From: Nocardioides humi
Lineage (GTDB): Bacteria > Actinomycetota > Actinomycetes > Propionibacteriales > Nocardioidaceae
Reading direction: 5' to 3'
NCBI RefSeq assembly: GCF_006494775.1
Contig: NZ_CP041146.1
Location: forward strand, 1,302,001 to 1,366,000
Length of the DNA: 64,000 nucleotides
A program made the position numbers and the translations under genes. Shown piece after piece: positions 56,219 to 64,000 of this stretch (its first letter is position 1; every line of letters starts with the position of its first letter). Under the pieces are notes generated by a model. It was not told the origin of the DNA. It saw only the letters and a program-made list of their open reading frames with translations, and made no database searches.

Positions 56219-57025
56219 ATGAGGATCGACGAGCGGATCGCCGCCCGCCACGACGAGCTGAGCCCGCAGGAGCAGCGCGCGGCGGCGGCGCTGCTCGAGC
56301 ATCTGGACGACCTGGCGACGTACCGCGCCGCCGAGCTGGCCGAGCTCGCGGGCGTCTCCCGGGCGACGATGAGCAGGCTGTTCCGCAGCCTGGGCTTCGA
56401 GGACTTCGACGAGGTCCGTGACCATCTCCGCCGGCTGCGCGGCGCGGGCGAGCCGCGGCGCGTCGACGGAGCGCCCGACGTCGCGACCCTGGTCGCCGCG
56501 GAGCAGGCGGCCATCCTGCGGGCCCTCGAGCAGCCCCGCCTGTCGGAGGTCGTCCACCTGCTCGCCACGGCCCGGCGGGTCCTGGTGATCGGCTGGCGCA
56601 ACAGCTACCCGGTCGCGCTGCACCTGCGCGGCCAGCTCGCGCAGGCGCGCGACGACGTGCGGATCGCGCCGGCGCCCGGGCAGACGACCGGCGAGGAGCT
56701 GGTCGGGCTCGGCCGCGGCGATGCCGTCGTCGTGATCGCCTTCCGGCGCCGCGCGGCCCGTCTGGCGGCCTTCCTGGACGCCGCGGGCGCCACCGGGGCA
56801 GCCGTCGTGCTCGTCGCGGACCCGACCGCAGTCGCCCACGCGTCCCGTGCGACGGTGTGGGTGGAGTGCCCGCTGCAGCACGCGCTGGCCTTCGACAGCT
56901 ACGCCGCCCCGATGGCGCTGGTGAGCGTGCTCGCCGACGGGGTCCTCACCGCCGCCCGGCGGCAGGGATCGGCGCGGGTGCGCTCCATCACCGAGACCTA
57001 CGAACGACTGGGAGAAGTCGAGTGA
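56219..57025 (+). CDS. MurR/RpiR-family regulator with SIS domain
   Basis: 268 residues from ATG 56219 with GGAGGAGG upstream. N-terminal HTH_6 (RAAELAELAGVSRATMSRLF, RSLGFEDFDEVRDHLRRLRG), C-terminal SIS domain (RRVLVIGWRNSYPVALHLRG, GRGDAVVVIAFRRRAARLAA). SIS domains of this family usually sense phosphosugars. It is coupled by a GTGA overlap to the deaminase that follows, so it likely controls this cassette. Confidence 0.9.
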   Translation: MRIDERIAARHDELSPQEQRAAAALLEHLDDLATYRAAELAELAGVSRATMSRLFRSLGFEDFDEVRDHLRRLRGAGEPRRVDGAPDVATLVAAEQAAILRALEQPRLSEVVHLLATARRVLVIGWRNSYPVALHLRGQLAQARDDVRIAPAPGQTTGEELVGLGRGDAVVVIAFRRRAARLAAFLDAAGATGAAVVLVADPTAVAHASRATVWVECPLQHALAFDSYAAPMALVSVLADGVLTAARRQGSARVRSITETYERLGEVE

Positions 57026-57489
57026 ACGACGACGTGTGGCTCGCGCGGGCCGTGGATCTGGCGGCGGCGAACGTGGCCGACGGCGGCGGGCCGTTCGGTG
57101 CCGTGATCGTCCGCGCGGGAGCCCTGGTGTCCTCCGGCCAGAACCGGGTCACCCGCGACCTCGACCCCACGGCGCACGCCGAGGTGGTCGCGATCCGCGC
57201 CGCGTGCGGGCAGGTCGGCGACTTCAGCCTCGCCGGCTGCACGCTCTACACCTCGTGCGAGCCCTGCCCGCTGTGCCTGTCGGCCGCGCTGTGGGCCCGG
57301 CTCGACCGAGTGGTGTACGCCGCCGACCGCGACGACGCCGCCCGCGGCGGATTCGACGATCGCGCCTTCTACGAGCTGTTCGACACGCCGCGCTCGGAGT
57401 GGACACTGCCGGTCGACCACGTCCGGCTGGACTCCGCCGCCCTGCCGTTCGACACCTGGCTCGCGCACGAGGGGCGCACGGCGTACTGA
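57022..57489 (+). CDS. Nucleobase/nucleoside deaminase (guanine/cytosine deaminase-like)
   Basis: 155 residues from GTG 57022. Cytidine-deaminase-fold zinc motifs: DPTAHAEVVAIRAACGQ (HAE) and YTSCEPCPLCLSAALWARLD (PCxxC). Resembles GuaD-type guanine deaminases in length and the GPFGAVIVR start. Substrate among guanine, cytosine or related heterocycles cannot be settled. Element copy 2 starts 26 bases after its stop. Confidence 0.88.
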   Translation: MNDDVWLARAVDLAAANVADGGGPFGAVIVRAGALVSSGQNRVTRDLDPTAHAEVVAIRAACGQVGDFSLAGCTLYTSCEPCPLCLSAALWARLDRVVYAADRDDAARGGFDDRAFYELFDTPRSEWTLPVDHVRLDSAALPFDTWLAHEGRTAY

Positions 57490-57514
57490 GCCTCGGGCGT
57501 GCGTAGGGCGATTC

Positions 57515-57690
57515 AACCTCGATCCACCGGTCCACGGCGTGGCGAGCGGCACCAGACGGGTGCGATGGCAAAGGCCACTTCGTTCAGACCTGGGCGCGAG
57601 GGCGGTCTGGTTGCACCGTTGAGCGCCCGTAACGCCGCCAGCGTGCCTGGCTGGGGTCGCTCGGTAGTCGTGGACCGGTGGATCGAGGTT
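57515..57690 (-). repeat. Inverted-repeat element, copy 2
   Basis: Arms: 57515-57536 (contains CTCGATCCACCGGTCCACG) and 57669-57690 are perfect 22-bp reverse complements. The 132-base core is homologous to copy 1 in reverse orientation. The arm sequence is unrelated to that of copy 1. With copy 1 it brackets the amidase-RpiR-deaminase cassette. Confidence 0.8.
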
Positions 57691-57802
57691 TAACGAGCGG
57701 GAAACCGGCCGACCCGCCGCTGAAACGCCGGTCTCATAGCGTCGCCGGTCAGCAACCGCCGTTGCGTCTCGGAGGAACCGACGTCCGCTCACAGGAGACC
57801 AG
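57691..57802 (+). promoter_or_regulatory. Leader of the NMT1/THI5 ABC operon, possible RNA switch
   Basis: The 112-base leader contains hairpins GCAACCGCCGTTGC (57752-57765) and TCGG-AGGAA-CCGA (57769-57781). The Shine-Dalgarno AGGAG (57793-57797) lies in GAGACC (57795-57800), which can pair with GGTCTC (57730-57735) or with GTCTC (57766-57770). Two alternative anti-ribosome-binding-site strands suggest a switchable leader. It does not match the TPP, guanidine or SAM consensus as I can recall them. The 313 bases between 57489 and 57803 hold this and element copy 2, but no gene. Confidence 0.45.
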
Positions 57803-58903
57803 ATGACCCACGCGTCCGTCCGATCCCGCCGGCTCCGCCTCGTCGCGGCCGCCGCGGCCACCACCGTCGGCCTCCTCGGCCTCGCCGCGTGCGGCAGCGA
57901 CGACGACGGCGGCAGCGACAGCGGAGGGCACGGCACCATCAGCGTCCAGTACTCCTGGATCAAGAACGAGGAGTTCGCCGGCGAGTTCTACGCCTACGAC
58001 AAGGGCTACTACGACGACGCGGGCTTCGCACGAGTCAACGGCATCTCCGGCCCGGACACGGGCGTGGCCAAGCTGCTGAGCGGCACCGTGCAGGTCGCGC
58101 TCAGCGACGCCGCGTCGATCGGGGCCGCCATCGCCAACGAGGACGCCCCGCTGAAGATCATCGGCGCGACCTTCCAGAAGAACCCGTTCACCATCCTCTC
58201 GCTCGAGGACGGCGCGGACATCAAGACGCCCGCCGACCTCAAGGGCAAGAAGATCGGCGTCCAGGACTCCAACGCCAGCGTCTTCGAGGCCATCCTCAAC
58301 GCCAACGGCATCGCCAAGGACGACGTCGAGATCGTCCCGGTCGACTTCGACCCGACGCCGCTGATGGAGGGCAAGGTCGACGGCTTCATGGCCTACCTGA
58401 CCAACGAGGCGATCACCGTCGAGCTCGCCGGCCACAAGGTCACCAACCTGCCGTACGCCGACAACGGCGTGCCGTACGTCGCCGAGACCTTCAGCGTCAC
58501 CGACCAGTACCTCGCCGAGAACGCGGACCTCCTCGAGGACTTCCTGATCGCCGAGATCAAGGGCTGGACCGATGTCTTCAAGAGCTCGACGGAGGACACG
58601 GTCGCGCTGATCACCGAGTTCTACAACAAGGCCGCCTCCGACGACGCCGAGGGACTGGAGGCGACCTTCGGCGCGCTCGATCCGGAGAAGACCGGGATGG
58701 GCCTGGAGGCCGAGAAGCTGCTGATCTCCACGCCGGACACCGAGGCCAACGGCCTGTTCACGATCACCGACGAGCTGAAGGAGCAGACGGTCGCCTCGCT
58801 GAAGGCCGCCGGCTGGGAGGTCGGCGTCGAGGACCTCTTCGACACGAGCATCATCGACGGGATCTACGAGGACCATCCCGAGCTCAAGGACTACCTGCCC
58901 TGA
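57803..58903 (+). CDS. NMT1/THI5-type ABC substrate-binding lipoprotein
   Basis: 366 residues. Signal with lipobox [15 protein letters not shown] (lipidated Cys). The mature part starts [20 protein letters not shown] and includes [40 protein letters not shown] and [18 protein letters not shown], as in the NMT1/THI5-like (ThiY/RibY/SsuA) family. These bind pyrimidines, riboflavin, sulfonates or similar compounds. The ligand is not inferable; the deaminase nearby suggests a nitrogen heterocycle. First gene of an importer operon. Confidence 0.88.
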   Translation: MTHASVRSRRLRLVAAAAATTVGLLGLAACGSDDDGGSDSGGHGTISVQYSWIKNEEFAGEFYAYDKGYYDDAGFARVNGISGPDTGVAKLLSGTVQVALSDAASIGAAIANEDAPLKIIGATFQKNPFTILSLEDGADIKTPADLKGKKIGVQDSNASVFEAILNANGIAKDDVEIVPVDFDPTPLMEGKVDGFMAYLTNEAITVELAGHKVTNLPYADNGVPYVAETFSVTDQYLAENADLLEDFLIAEIKGWTDVFKSSTEDTVALITEFYNKAASDDAEGLEATFGALDPEKTGMGLEAEKLLISTPDTEANGLFTITDELKEQTVASLKAAGWEVGVEDLFDTSIIDGIYEDHPELKDYLP

Positions 58904-58905
58904 CC

Positions 58906-59691
58906 ATGAGCACCGGCATCCGGATCACCGGGCTGACCAAGACCTTCCGGGCCGGGCGCGGCCGGACGGTGACCGCACTGGAGGACGCGGACCTGCACAG
59001 CACGCAGGGCTCCTTCCTCGCCCTCCTCGGCCCGTCGGGGTGCGGCAAGTCGACCATCCTGCGGATCCTCGCCGACCTGGAGCACCCCTCCTCCGGCACC
59101 ACGCTGGTCGACGGCCGCACCCCCGCCGCGCTGCGCCGCGACAGCGAGTTGGGCATCGCCTTCCAGGACCACGCCCTGCTGCCGTGGCGCAGCGTCACGC
59201 GGAACATCCGGCTGCCCTTCGAGGTCGCCGGCCGCGACGTCGACAAGGGGTACGTCGACGAGCTGATCGCGCTCGTCGGCCTGCGTGGCTTCGAGGACGC
59301 CAAGCCGGCCGAGCTCTCCGGCGGCATGCGGCAGCGGGTCTCGATCGCCCGCGCGCTCGCGCTCAAGCCGTCGGTCCTGCTGCTCGACGAGCCGTTCGGC
59401 GCGCTGGACGACATGACCCGGCAGAACCTCAACCTCGAGCTGCTGCGGATCTGGACGGAGAAGCCCGCGACCACGCTGCTGGTCACGCACGGCATCTCCG
59501 AGGCGATCTTCCTGTCCGACCAGGTCGCGGTGATGTCGCCGCGGCCGGGCCGGATCAAGGCGGTCATCGACGTCGACCTGCCGCGCCCGCGGACGCCGGA
59601 GATGATGCGCACGCCGGAGTTCCACACGCTGGTCGACCGCGCCTCGGAGCTGCTGTTCGGCGCCGACGGACGCGCGAGCGCCGAGTCGTGA
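58906..59691 (+). CDS. ABC transporter ATP-binding protein
   Basis: 261 residues from ATG 58906. Walker [16 protein letters not shown]-loop [10 protein letters not shown], signature [18 protein letters not shown], Walker [18 protein letters not shown]-loop [14 protein letters not shown]. SsuB/ThiZ-type. It follows the binding protein by two bases and supplies the energy for the two permeases after it. Confidence 0.94.
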   Translation: MSTGIRITGLTKTFRAGRGRTVTALEDADLHSTQGSFLALLGPSGCGKSTILRILADLEHPSSGTTLVDGRTPAALRRDSELGIAFQDHALLPWRSVTRNIRLPFEVAGRDVDKGYVDELIALVGLRGFEDAKPAELSGGMRQRVSIARALALKPSVLLLDEPFGALDDMTRQNLNLELLRIWTEKPATTLLVTHGISEAIFLSDQVAVMSPRPGRIKAVIDVDLPRPRTPEMMRTPEFHTLVDRASELLFGADGRASAES

Positions 59692-59701
59692 GCGCTGCGT
59701 C

Positions 59702-60510
59702 GTGAGTCCGGGCCGCCGGATCCCGGCCTGGGCCGCGACCGTGCTCGGCATCGCCGGCCTGGTCGTCGGCTGGTGGCTGTTCTCGGTGCTGGCCTTCCGG
59801 CCGGACCCCGGCACGACGTACGACCCCGTCCCCTCGCCCCTGGCGGTCGGCCGGCAGATCCTCGACGACGGCCTCTCGGCGTACTGGGACTTCTTCTCCG
59901 TGACCGTCCACGAGGCGGCCGTCGGGTTCCTGTGGGGCAACGGCCTGGCCCTGCTGCTGGCCGCGACCGTGCTGCTGGTGCCGCGGATGGAGCCGGTCGT
60001 CGTGCAGGTCGCGGTGGTGACGTACTGCCTGCCGCTCGTCGCCGTCGGCGGCATCGCCATCGTCGCCCTCGGCGGCGCGGTGGAGCCCGGAGACCCGTCG
60101 AAGACGGCGATCTTCCTCGCCGCGCTCTCGGTCTTCTTCACGACCGTGGTCGGCGCGCTGCTCGGGTTCAAGGCGGCCGACCCGGCGAGCCTCGACGTGG
60201 TCCGGGTGTACGGCGGCGGCCGGGTCCGGCAGCTGCTCAAGGTCCGGCTGGTCGCAGCCCTGCCCGCGATCCTCAACGCGCTCCAGATCGCCGTCCCCAC
60301 CTCGCTGTTGGGGCGGTCCTCGGCGAGTACATGGGCGCGACCGACCGCAGCGTGGGCATCACCCTGATCCGGCTGCAGGGCCAGCTCGACTCGGTGCGGG
60401 TGTGGGCGGTGTTCCTGCTCTGCGCCCTCGTCGCCCTTATCGGGTACGCCGCGTTCGGCCTGCTCGCCCGGCTGGTGACCCCGTGGGTGTCGGGGCGGAG
60501 CACCCCATGA
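59702..60510 (+). pseudogene. ABC transporter permease 1, single-base frameshift
   Basis: GTG 59702 opens a protein with helices (ATVLGIAGLVVGWWLFSVLA; LALLLAATVLLVPRM; TYCLPLVAVGGIAIVALGGA) and the EAA-loop KAADPASLDVVRVYGGGRVR. The frame is lost at the G run 60310-60313 after AVPTSLLG and resumes as AVLGEYMGATDRSVGITLIR to the stop at 60510. One added G gives 269 residues. Its stop overlaps the next permease start (ATGA). The break may be a sequence error. Confidence 0.88.
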
Positions 60511-61322
60511 GCCGCGCGATCGGCCGCTCCCTCCTCAACGCGGCGATGACGCTGGTCGTGGTCCTCGGGCTGTGGCAGGCGGTGGTCAGCTTCGCCGGCG
60601 TGTCGCCGTACGTGGCGAAGGGGCCCGCGGACGTCTTCCGGTTCCTGTTCGTCGACAAGGCCGGCGCGGCCCCCGGGCGGCTCGCCGCCGACCACCGCGA
60701 CGCGCTGCGGCCGCTGACCGTGCAGACCCTGCAGGACGCCGGGCTGGGCTTCGCCGTCGGCATGACGATCGCGGTGCTGCTCGCCGTGGCGTTCTCGCTG
60801 TCGAAGACCGTCGAGGCCGGGGTGCTGCCGCTGGCCCTGCTGCTGCGCAGCGTGCCCCTGGTGTCGATCTCGCCCGTGATCATCCTGATCACCGGCCGCG
60901 GCACCACCGCCTCGGTCGCCGTGATCGGCAGCATCGTCGTGCTCTTCCCCGCCCTCGCCTCGGCCCTGTTCGGGCTGGGGCAGGCCCGGCGCGAGAGCCT
61001 CGACCTGGTCCGCGTCTACGGCGGCGGCAACGCGATGGCCCTGCGGAAGGTCGCGATCCCGGGCGCGCTGCCGTCGCTGTTCGCCGCGGCCCGGGTCTCG
61101 GTCCCCGGCGCCGTCACCGGCGCCCTGCTGGCCGAGTGGCTCTCGACCGGCAAGGGCATCGGCGGGTCGATCCAGAAGTTCAGCGCCGCGGCGCGGTTCG
61201 ACGACCTGTGGGCCTCGGTCGCGATCATCACCGCGATCACGCTGCTCCTCTACAACCTGGTCCAGCTGCTGGAGAACGTCGTGCTGGCCCGGATGGGGAT
61301 GTCGGTGAGCTCGCCGACCTGA
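60507..61322 (+). CDS. ABC transporter permease 2
   Basis: 271 residues, about six helices, BPD_transp_1 type with the EAA loop ARRESLDLVRVYGGGNAMAL, RKVAIPGALPSLFAAARVSV. It pairs with permease 1, the ATPase and the binding protein as one importer. It ends 19 bases from the convergent TetR gene. Confidence 0.93.
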   Translation: MSRAIGRSLLNAAMTLVVVLGLWQAVVSFAGVSPYVAKGPADVFRFLFVDKAGAAPGRLAADHRDALRPLTVQTLQDAGLGFAVGMTIAVLLAVAFSLSKTVEAGVLPLALLLRSVPLVSISPVIILITGRGTTASVAVIGSIVVLFPALASALFGLGQARRESLDLVRVYGGGNAMALRKVAIPGALPSLFAAARVSVPGAVTGALLAEWLSTGKGIGGSIQKFSAAARFDDLWASVAIITAITLLLYNLVQLLENVVLARMGMSVSSPT

Positions 61323-61341
61323 GCCTCGACTCCTTCCCGGG

Positions 61342-61911
61342 TCAGCCGACGACCGCGGCGGCGAGCGCGCGGGCGCGGTCCAGCGCGGTCGCGTCGCCGA
61401 ACAGCTGGCGCCGGGTGTCGGCGGCGATGAGGTAGGCGTCGATCCGGAACGCGTCCTCGGCCGGGTCCGCCGAGCCCGCCGTCGCGAGCTCCGCCTCCAG
61501 GAGGTCGAGCCACTCCCGCTTGAGCGCCCGGACCGCCTCGGCGACCGGGCCGTCGCGGTGGCCGTACTCGGCCGAGGTCGCGGCGACGAAGCAGCCACCG
61601 GGGAACACCCCCGCCCGCTGGTAGTCGACCCAGGCGTCCAGCAGGGCCCGCAGCCGCACCCGGCCGGGCTCGGCGTCCCAGACCGGCGCGATCACCGTGG
61701 CGACGTACACCCGACGGGCCTCGGCCACCGCCGCGACCTGGATCGCCTCCCGGGTGCCGAAGACGGTCAGGATGCCGCTCTTGCTCAGCCCGGCGGCCGC
61801 GGCCAGCGCGCCGACGGAGATCGAGTCGAGGCCGTGGGTCGTGGCGATGTCGGCGGCGCACCGGGCGGCCCGCCGCCGCGTCCGGTCGCCGCGTGCCCGT
61901 CGTCCGTCCAT
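61342..61911 (-). CDS. TetR-family regulator
   Basis: 189 residues from ATG 61911. HTH: HGLDSISVGALAAAAGLSKS, GILTVFGTREAIQVAAVAEA. C-terminal TetR_C with GGCFVAATSAEYGHRDGPVA. It is divergent from the SRPBCC gene with a palindrome between them. Confidence 0.9.
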   Translation of the reverse strand: MDGRRARGDRTRRRAARCAADIATTHGLDSISVGALAAAAGLSKSGILTVFGTREAIQVAAVAEARRVYVATVIAPVWDAEPGRVRLRALLDAWVDYQRAGVFPGGCFVAATSAEYGHRDGPVAEAVRALKREWLDLLEAELATAGSADPAEDAFRIDAYLIAADTRRQLFGDATALDRARALAAAVVG

Positions 61912-61922
61912 ACTCGGGATTT

Positions 61923-61944
61923 TATACGACCGACTGGACGTATA
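61923..61944. promoter_or_regulatory. TetR operator between tetR and SRPBCC gene
   Basis: TATACGACC GACT GGACGTATA: outer arms TATACG/CGTATA are perfect and inner CC/GG extend them (9 bp with one mismatch pair). Placed 11 bases from the TetR start and 26 from the divergent start, so it can repress both. Confidence 0.65.
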
Positions 61945-61970
61945 CATGGGATCGGGCCTAGCGTGCCCCC

Positions 61971-62423
61971 ATGGACCAGCTCGAGGACTCGATCGGGATC
62001 GACGCGCCGCCCGCCACGGTGTGGGCGCTCGTCAGCGACGTACGACGGATGGCCGAGTGGAGCCCGCAGGTCACCTCGACCCGGCTCGCGGACGGCGCGC
62101 AGCTCGGCGAGGGCGCGGCCTTCACCAACCGCAACCAGCACGGCGAGCTGGAGTGGACCACCCACGCCCGGATCGTCCGGTTCGAGCCCGAGCGGGAGCT
62201 GGCGTTCCGGGTCGAGGAGAACTGGGCCGTGTGGTCCTTCCACCTCGAGCCCGACGGCGCCGGCACCCTCCTCACCCAGCGCCGCGCCACCCCCGACGGC
62301 ATCTCCGAGGTCTCCCGCGAGCTCACCGAGGCCTACCTCGGCGGCGTGGAGAGCTTCACCGGCAGCCTGCGGGACGGCATGCGGCAGACGCTGGCCGGGA
62401 TCAAGGCCGCGGCGGAGGCGTAG
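61971..62423 (+). CDS. SRPBCC/START-like polyketide-cyclase-fold protein
   Basis: 150 residues. SIGIDAPPATVWALVSDVRR, WSPQVTSTRLADGA and AFRVEENWAVWSFHLEPDGA are typical of the SRPBCC ligand-binding fold. No catalytic residue can be assigned. Probably the target of the adjacent TetR regulator. Confidence 0.85.
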   Translation: MDQLEDSIGIDAPPATVWALVSDVRRMAEWSPQVTSTRLADGAQLGEGAAFTNRNQHGELEWTTHARIVRFEPERELAFRVEENWAVWSFHLEPDGAGTLLTQRRATPDGISEVSRELTEAYLGGVESFTGSLRDGMRQTLAGIKAAAEA

Positions 62424-62433
62424 CGCGCCGCCG

Positions 62434-63069
62434 CTACCCCCGCGCGGCGAACCGCTCGCGCAGGGTGCTCACGCCCGGGCCGGCGAGGTCGTCCAGGACG
62501 ACGGTCCGGCCGGCGGAGACGAGCAGCAGGTCGAGTGCGCGGCCCTCCACGCGCGGCCCGTCGCCGTGCACGAGGTCGGCGTCGGTGGCGGCGAGGGTCA
62601 GGCCGGACACCGTCTGCCGGGTGCCGCCCATGGCCTCGGAGGTACGCACCTGCCAGCCGAAGGCATCGGCGACGGCGCCCGGGTCGTACGCGCGGGCGAT
62701 GCCGAGCGGGCGGCGGACGTCCTCGCCGTGCACGATCTCCTCGACCAGCCGGGTCACGCGGGGAGCCGGCGGCGAGCGGCGCAGGTCGACGACCGCGCGC
62801 CACCGCTCCAGCGTCTCGGCGGGCGTGGCGCCGCGCTCGCGGTCGACGCCGTCCTGGTTCTGGCGGTCGAAGTCGAACCGGGCTCGCGCCATGGTCAGCA
62901 CGAACCGCGGCACCGACGTCCGCGCGACGTCGACGAGGTGGGCCAGCACGTCGTGCACGGTCCACCCGGCGCACAGCGAGGGCTGCTCCCACGCGTCGGC
63001 CGCGAGCGGCTCCAGGTCGGCGAGGAGGGCGAGGCGCTCGGCGCGCACGAACGGCCATAGGGCGGTCAT
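62434..63069 (-). CDS. Maleylpyruvate isomerase-family mycothiol-dependent enzyme
   Basis: 211 residues from ATG 63069. DinB-like four-helix MDMPI fold with the metal residues in LCAGWTVHDVLAHLVDVART and VEEIVHGEDVRRPLGIARAY. Members use mycothiol as cofactor; the reaction here is unknown. Its start overlaps the stop of the LysR gene by three bases. Confidence 0.88.
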   Translation of the reverse strand: MTALWPFVRAERLALLADLEPLAADAWEQPSLCAGWTVHDVLAHLVDVARTSVPRFVLTMARARFDFDRQNQDGVDRERGATPAETLERWRAVVDLRRSPPAPRVTRLVEEIVHGEDVRRPLGIARAYDPGAVADAFGWQVRTSEAMGGTRQTVSGLTLAATDADLVHGDGPRVEGRALDLLLVSAGRTVVLDDLAGPGVSTLRERFAARG

Positions 63070-63991
63070 GGCACCTTCCTACCGCCCGCCCCCGACACCC
63101 GGCCCGACCCGCTGCTCGAGCCCCGGCCCGCGAGCGCCCGCGCGGCCCGTCGTACGTCCTCGGTGAGCGCGGCGAGCGCGGGGCCGTCGAGGCGCCAGCG
63201 CTGCCAGAAGAGGGGACGACGACCGGCCGGGCGCCCGGCAGCCGGACCACCTCGCCGGCGGCGAGGCTGGCGGCGAGCTGCGGGTCGAGCAGCATCCCCC
63301 AGCCGAGGCCGGCCCGGATCGCCTCGTGGAAGTCGGCGCTGCTCGGGACCCGGTGCACGACCGGCGGACGTCCGGCCCCGTGGGCGGCGAGCAGGTCGTC
63401 CTGGAGATGGTCCTTCTCGTTGTAGACGATGAGCGGCATGGCGGACCAGTCGATGCCGCGGCCCCGGCGGTGCCGCTCGACCAGCCAGGGCACGGCGGCC
63501 GGCGTGTACCGGATCCCGCCGAGGCGCTCCACGACGCAGCTCTGGACCGGGCGCGGCTCCCCGGTCACCGCGGCCAGCACCTCGCCGCGACGGAGCAGGT
63601 CGTGGGAGTAGGCCTGGTCCTCGACATGCAGCCGCAGGGCGGTGCCCGGTCGTCGCGCGACGGCGGCGAGCACCGGGCGGAACCAGGTCGCGAGGCTGTC
63701 GGCGTTGACGGCGACGGCGAGGTCGACCACGTCGTCGCCGCCCAGGCTCGCCGCGGCCTCGGCGGCGAGCAGCCGCAGCTGCCGGCCGAGTCGCACGAGC
63801 GGCTCCCCGGCGGGGGTGACGGTCGCGGGCGTCGTACGACGGACGAGGACCTGGCCCGCCGCCTGCTCCAACGCCCGGACGCGCTGGCTCACGGCGCTGG
63901 CGGTGACGTGGAGCCGCCGGGCCGCGGCCTCGAAGGTCCACTCCTCGGTGATCGCGACGAGCGTCTCCAGCTGGGCCGGGTCGAAGCGCAT
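63066..63991 (-). pseudogene. ArgP/IciA-like LysR regulator, single-base frameshift
   Basis: Starts MRFDPAQLETLVAITEEWTF with the ArgP-type HTH (ARRLHVTASAVSQRVRALEQ). The frame is lost at the GGGG run 63212-63215 after LPGARPVVV and resumes as PLFWQRWRLDGPALAALTED to the stop at 63066. One added base gives 308 residues. ArgP regulators control a LysE-type amino-acid exporter, usually divergent; here the region upstream is outside the window. The break may be a sequence error. Confidence 0.87.
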
Positions 63992-64000
63992 GGATCGAGT

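Noticed and set aside
57515..57690. Open frames across the element copies that look like short hypothetical proteins
   Set aside because: They are non-homologous in arms, lack ribosome-binding sites and exist because GC-rich repeats rarely contain stops; the DNA-level repeat explains them.

Overview
The window reads as chromosome of a very high-GC actinomycete, most likely Nocardioidaceae (Nocardioides-like). It carries mycothiol-pathway genes (mshB, mca, a mycothiol-dependent maleylpyruvate-isomerase-fold protein), many GTG starts, ATGA/GTGA overlaps, leaderless-looking promoters, a DUF222/HNH gene under an actinobacterial LexA box, and DtxR/IdeR-type iron control of a haem-binding (HtaA) surface protein. 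No rRNA, tRNA, CRISPR array or replication origin was seen.

Layout. 1-5465: a YyaL/DUF255 gene whose 5' end is present twice. A 77-bp near-identical segment (630-706 and 5302-5378) brackets an island with a PIN-domain toxin-antitoxin pair and an OLD-like ATPase/TOPRIM gene broken by an intact IS256-family element with an 8-bp target duplication. 5658-11372: DUF3533 membrane protein, two tandem alpha/beta hydrolases and a large LuxR-type (LAL) ATPase regulator. 11505-18518: mixed metabolic genes (crotonase, thioesterase, RibD-like reductase pair, MpaB/DUF2236 oxygenase with divergent TetR) and a decayed esterase. 18541-19994: IS481-family element with a 14-bp target duplication, beside the SOS-box DUF222/HNH gene. 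21391-31802: mostly core genes (LysE exporter, mca, greA, AI-2E exporter, metB, msrA, UbiB/ABC1 kinase). 31820-39445: TauE/SafE exporter, a four-gene set resembling secreted or type-VII-associated proteins, and a MoxR/VWA pair. 39512-43680: iron box plus a 1365-residue HtaA/Ig-repeat surface protein. 43767-50468: class III cyclase, thiolase/DUF35 pair behind a perfect palindrome, VanW protein, mshB and a second toxin-antitoxin pair. 50521-54804: threonine degradation (tdh-kbl) with divergent LysR. 54809-61322: an amidase-fold gene lacking catalytic residues, an RpiR regulator and a deaminase, bracketed by two copies of an inverted-repeat element, then an NMT1/THI5-type ABC importer. 61342-63991: TetR/SRPBCC, MDMPI protein and ArgP-like LysR.

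Two patterns cut across the window. First, nine otherwise well-conserved reading frames are each broken by loss of one base, mostly next to G/C runs. This looks more like a consensus-sequence artefact than biology, and those genes are marked frameshifted with the repaired reading given. Second, a dispersed 170-bp element occurs twice with a conserved core but different terminal arms, each arm being the reverse complement of its own partner. That is the least explained structure here.
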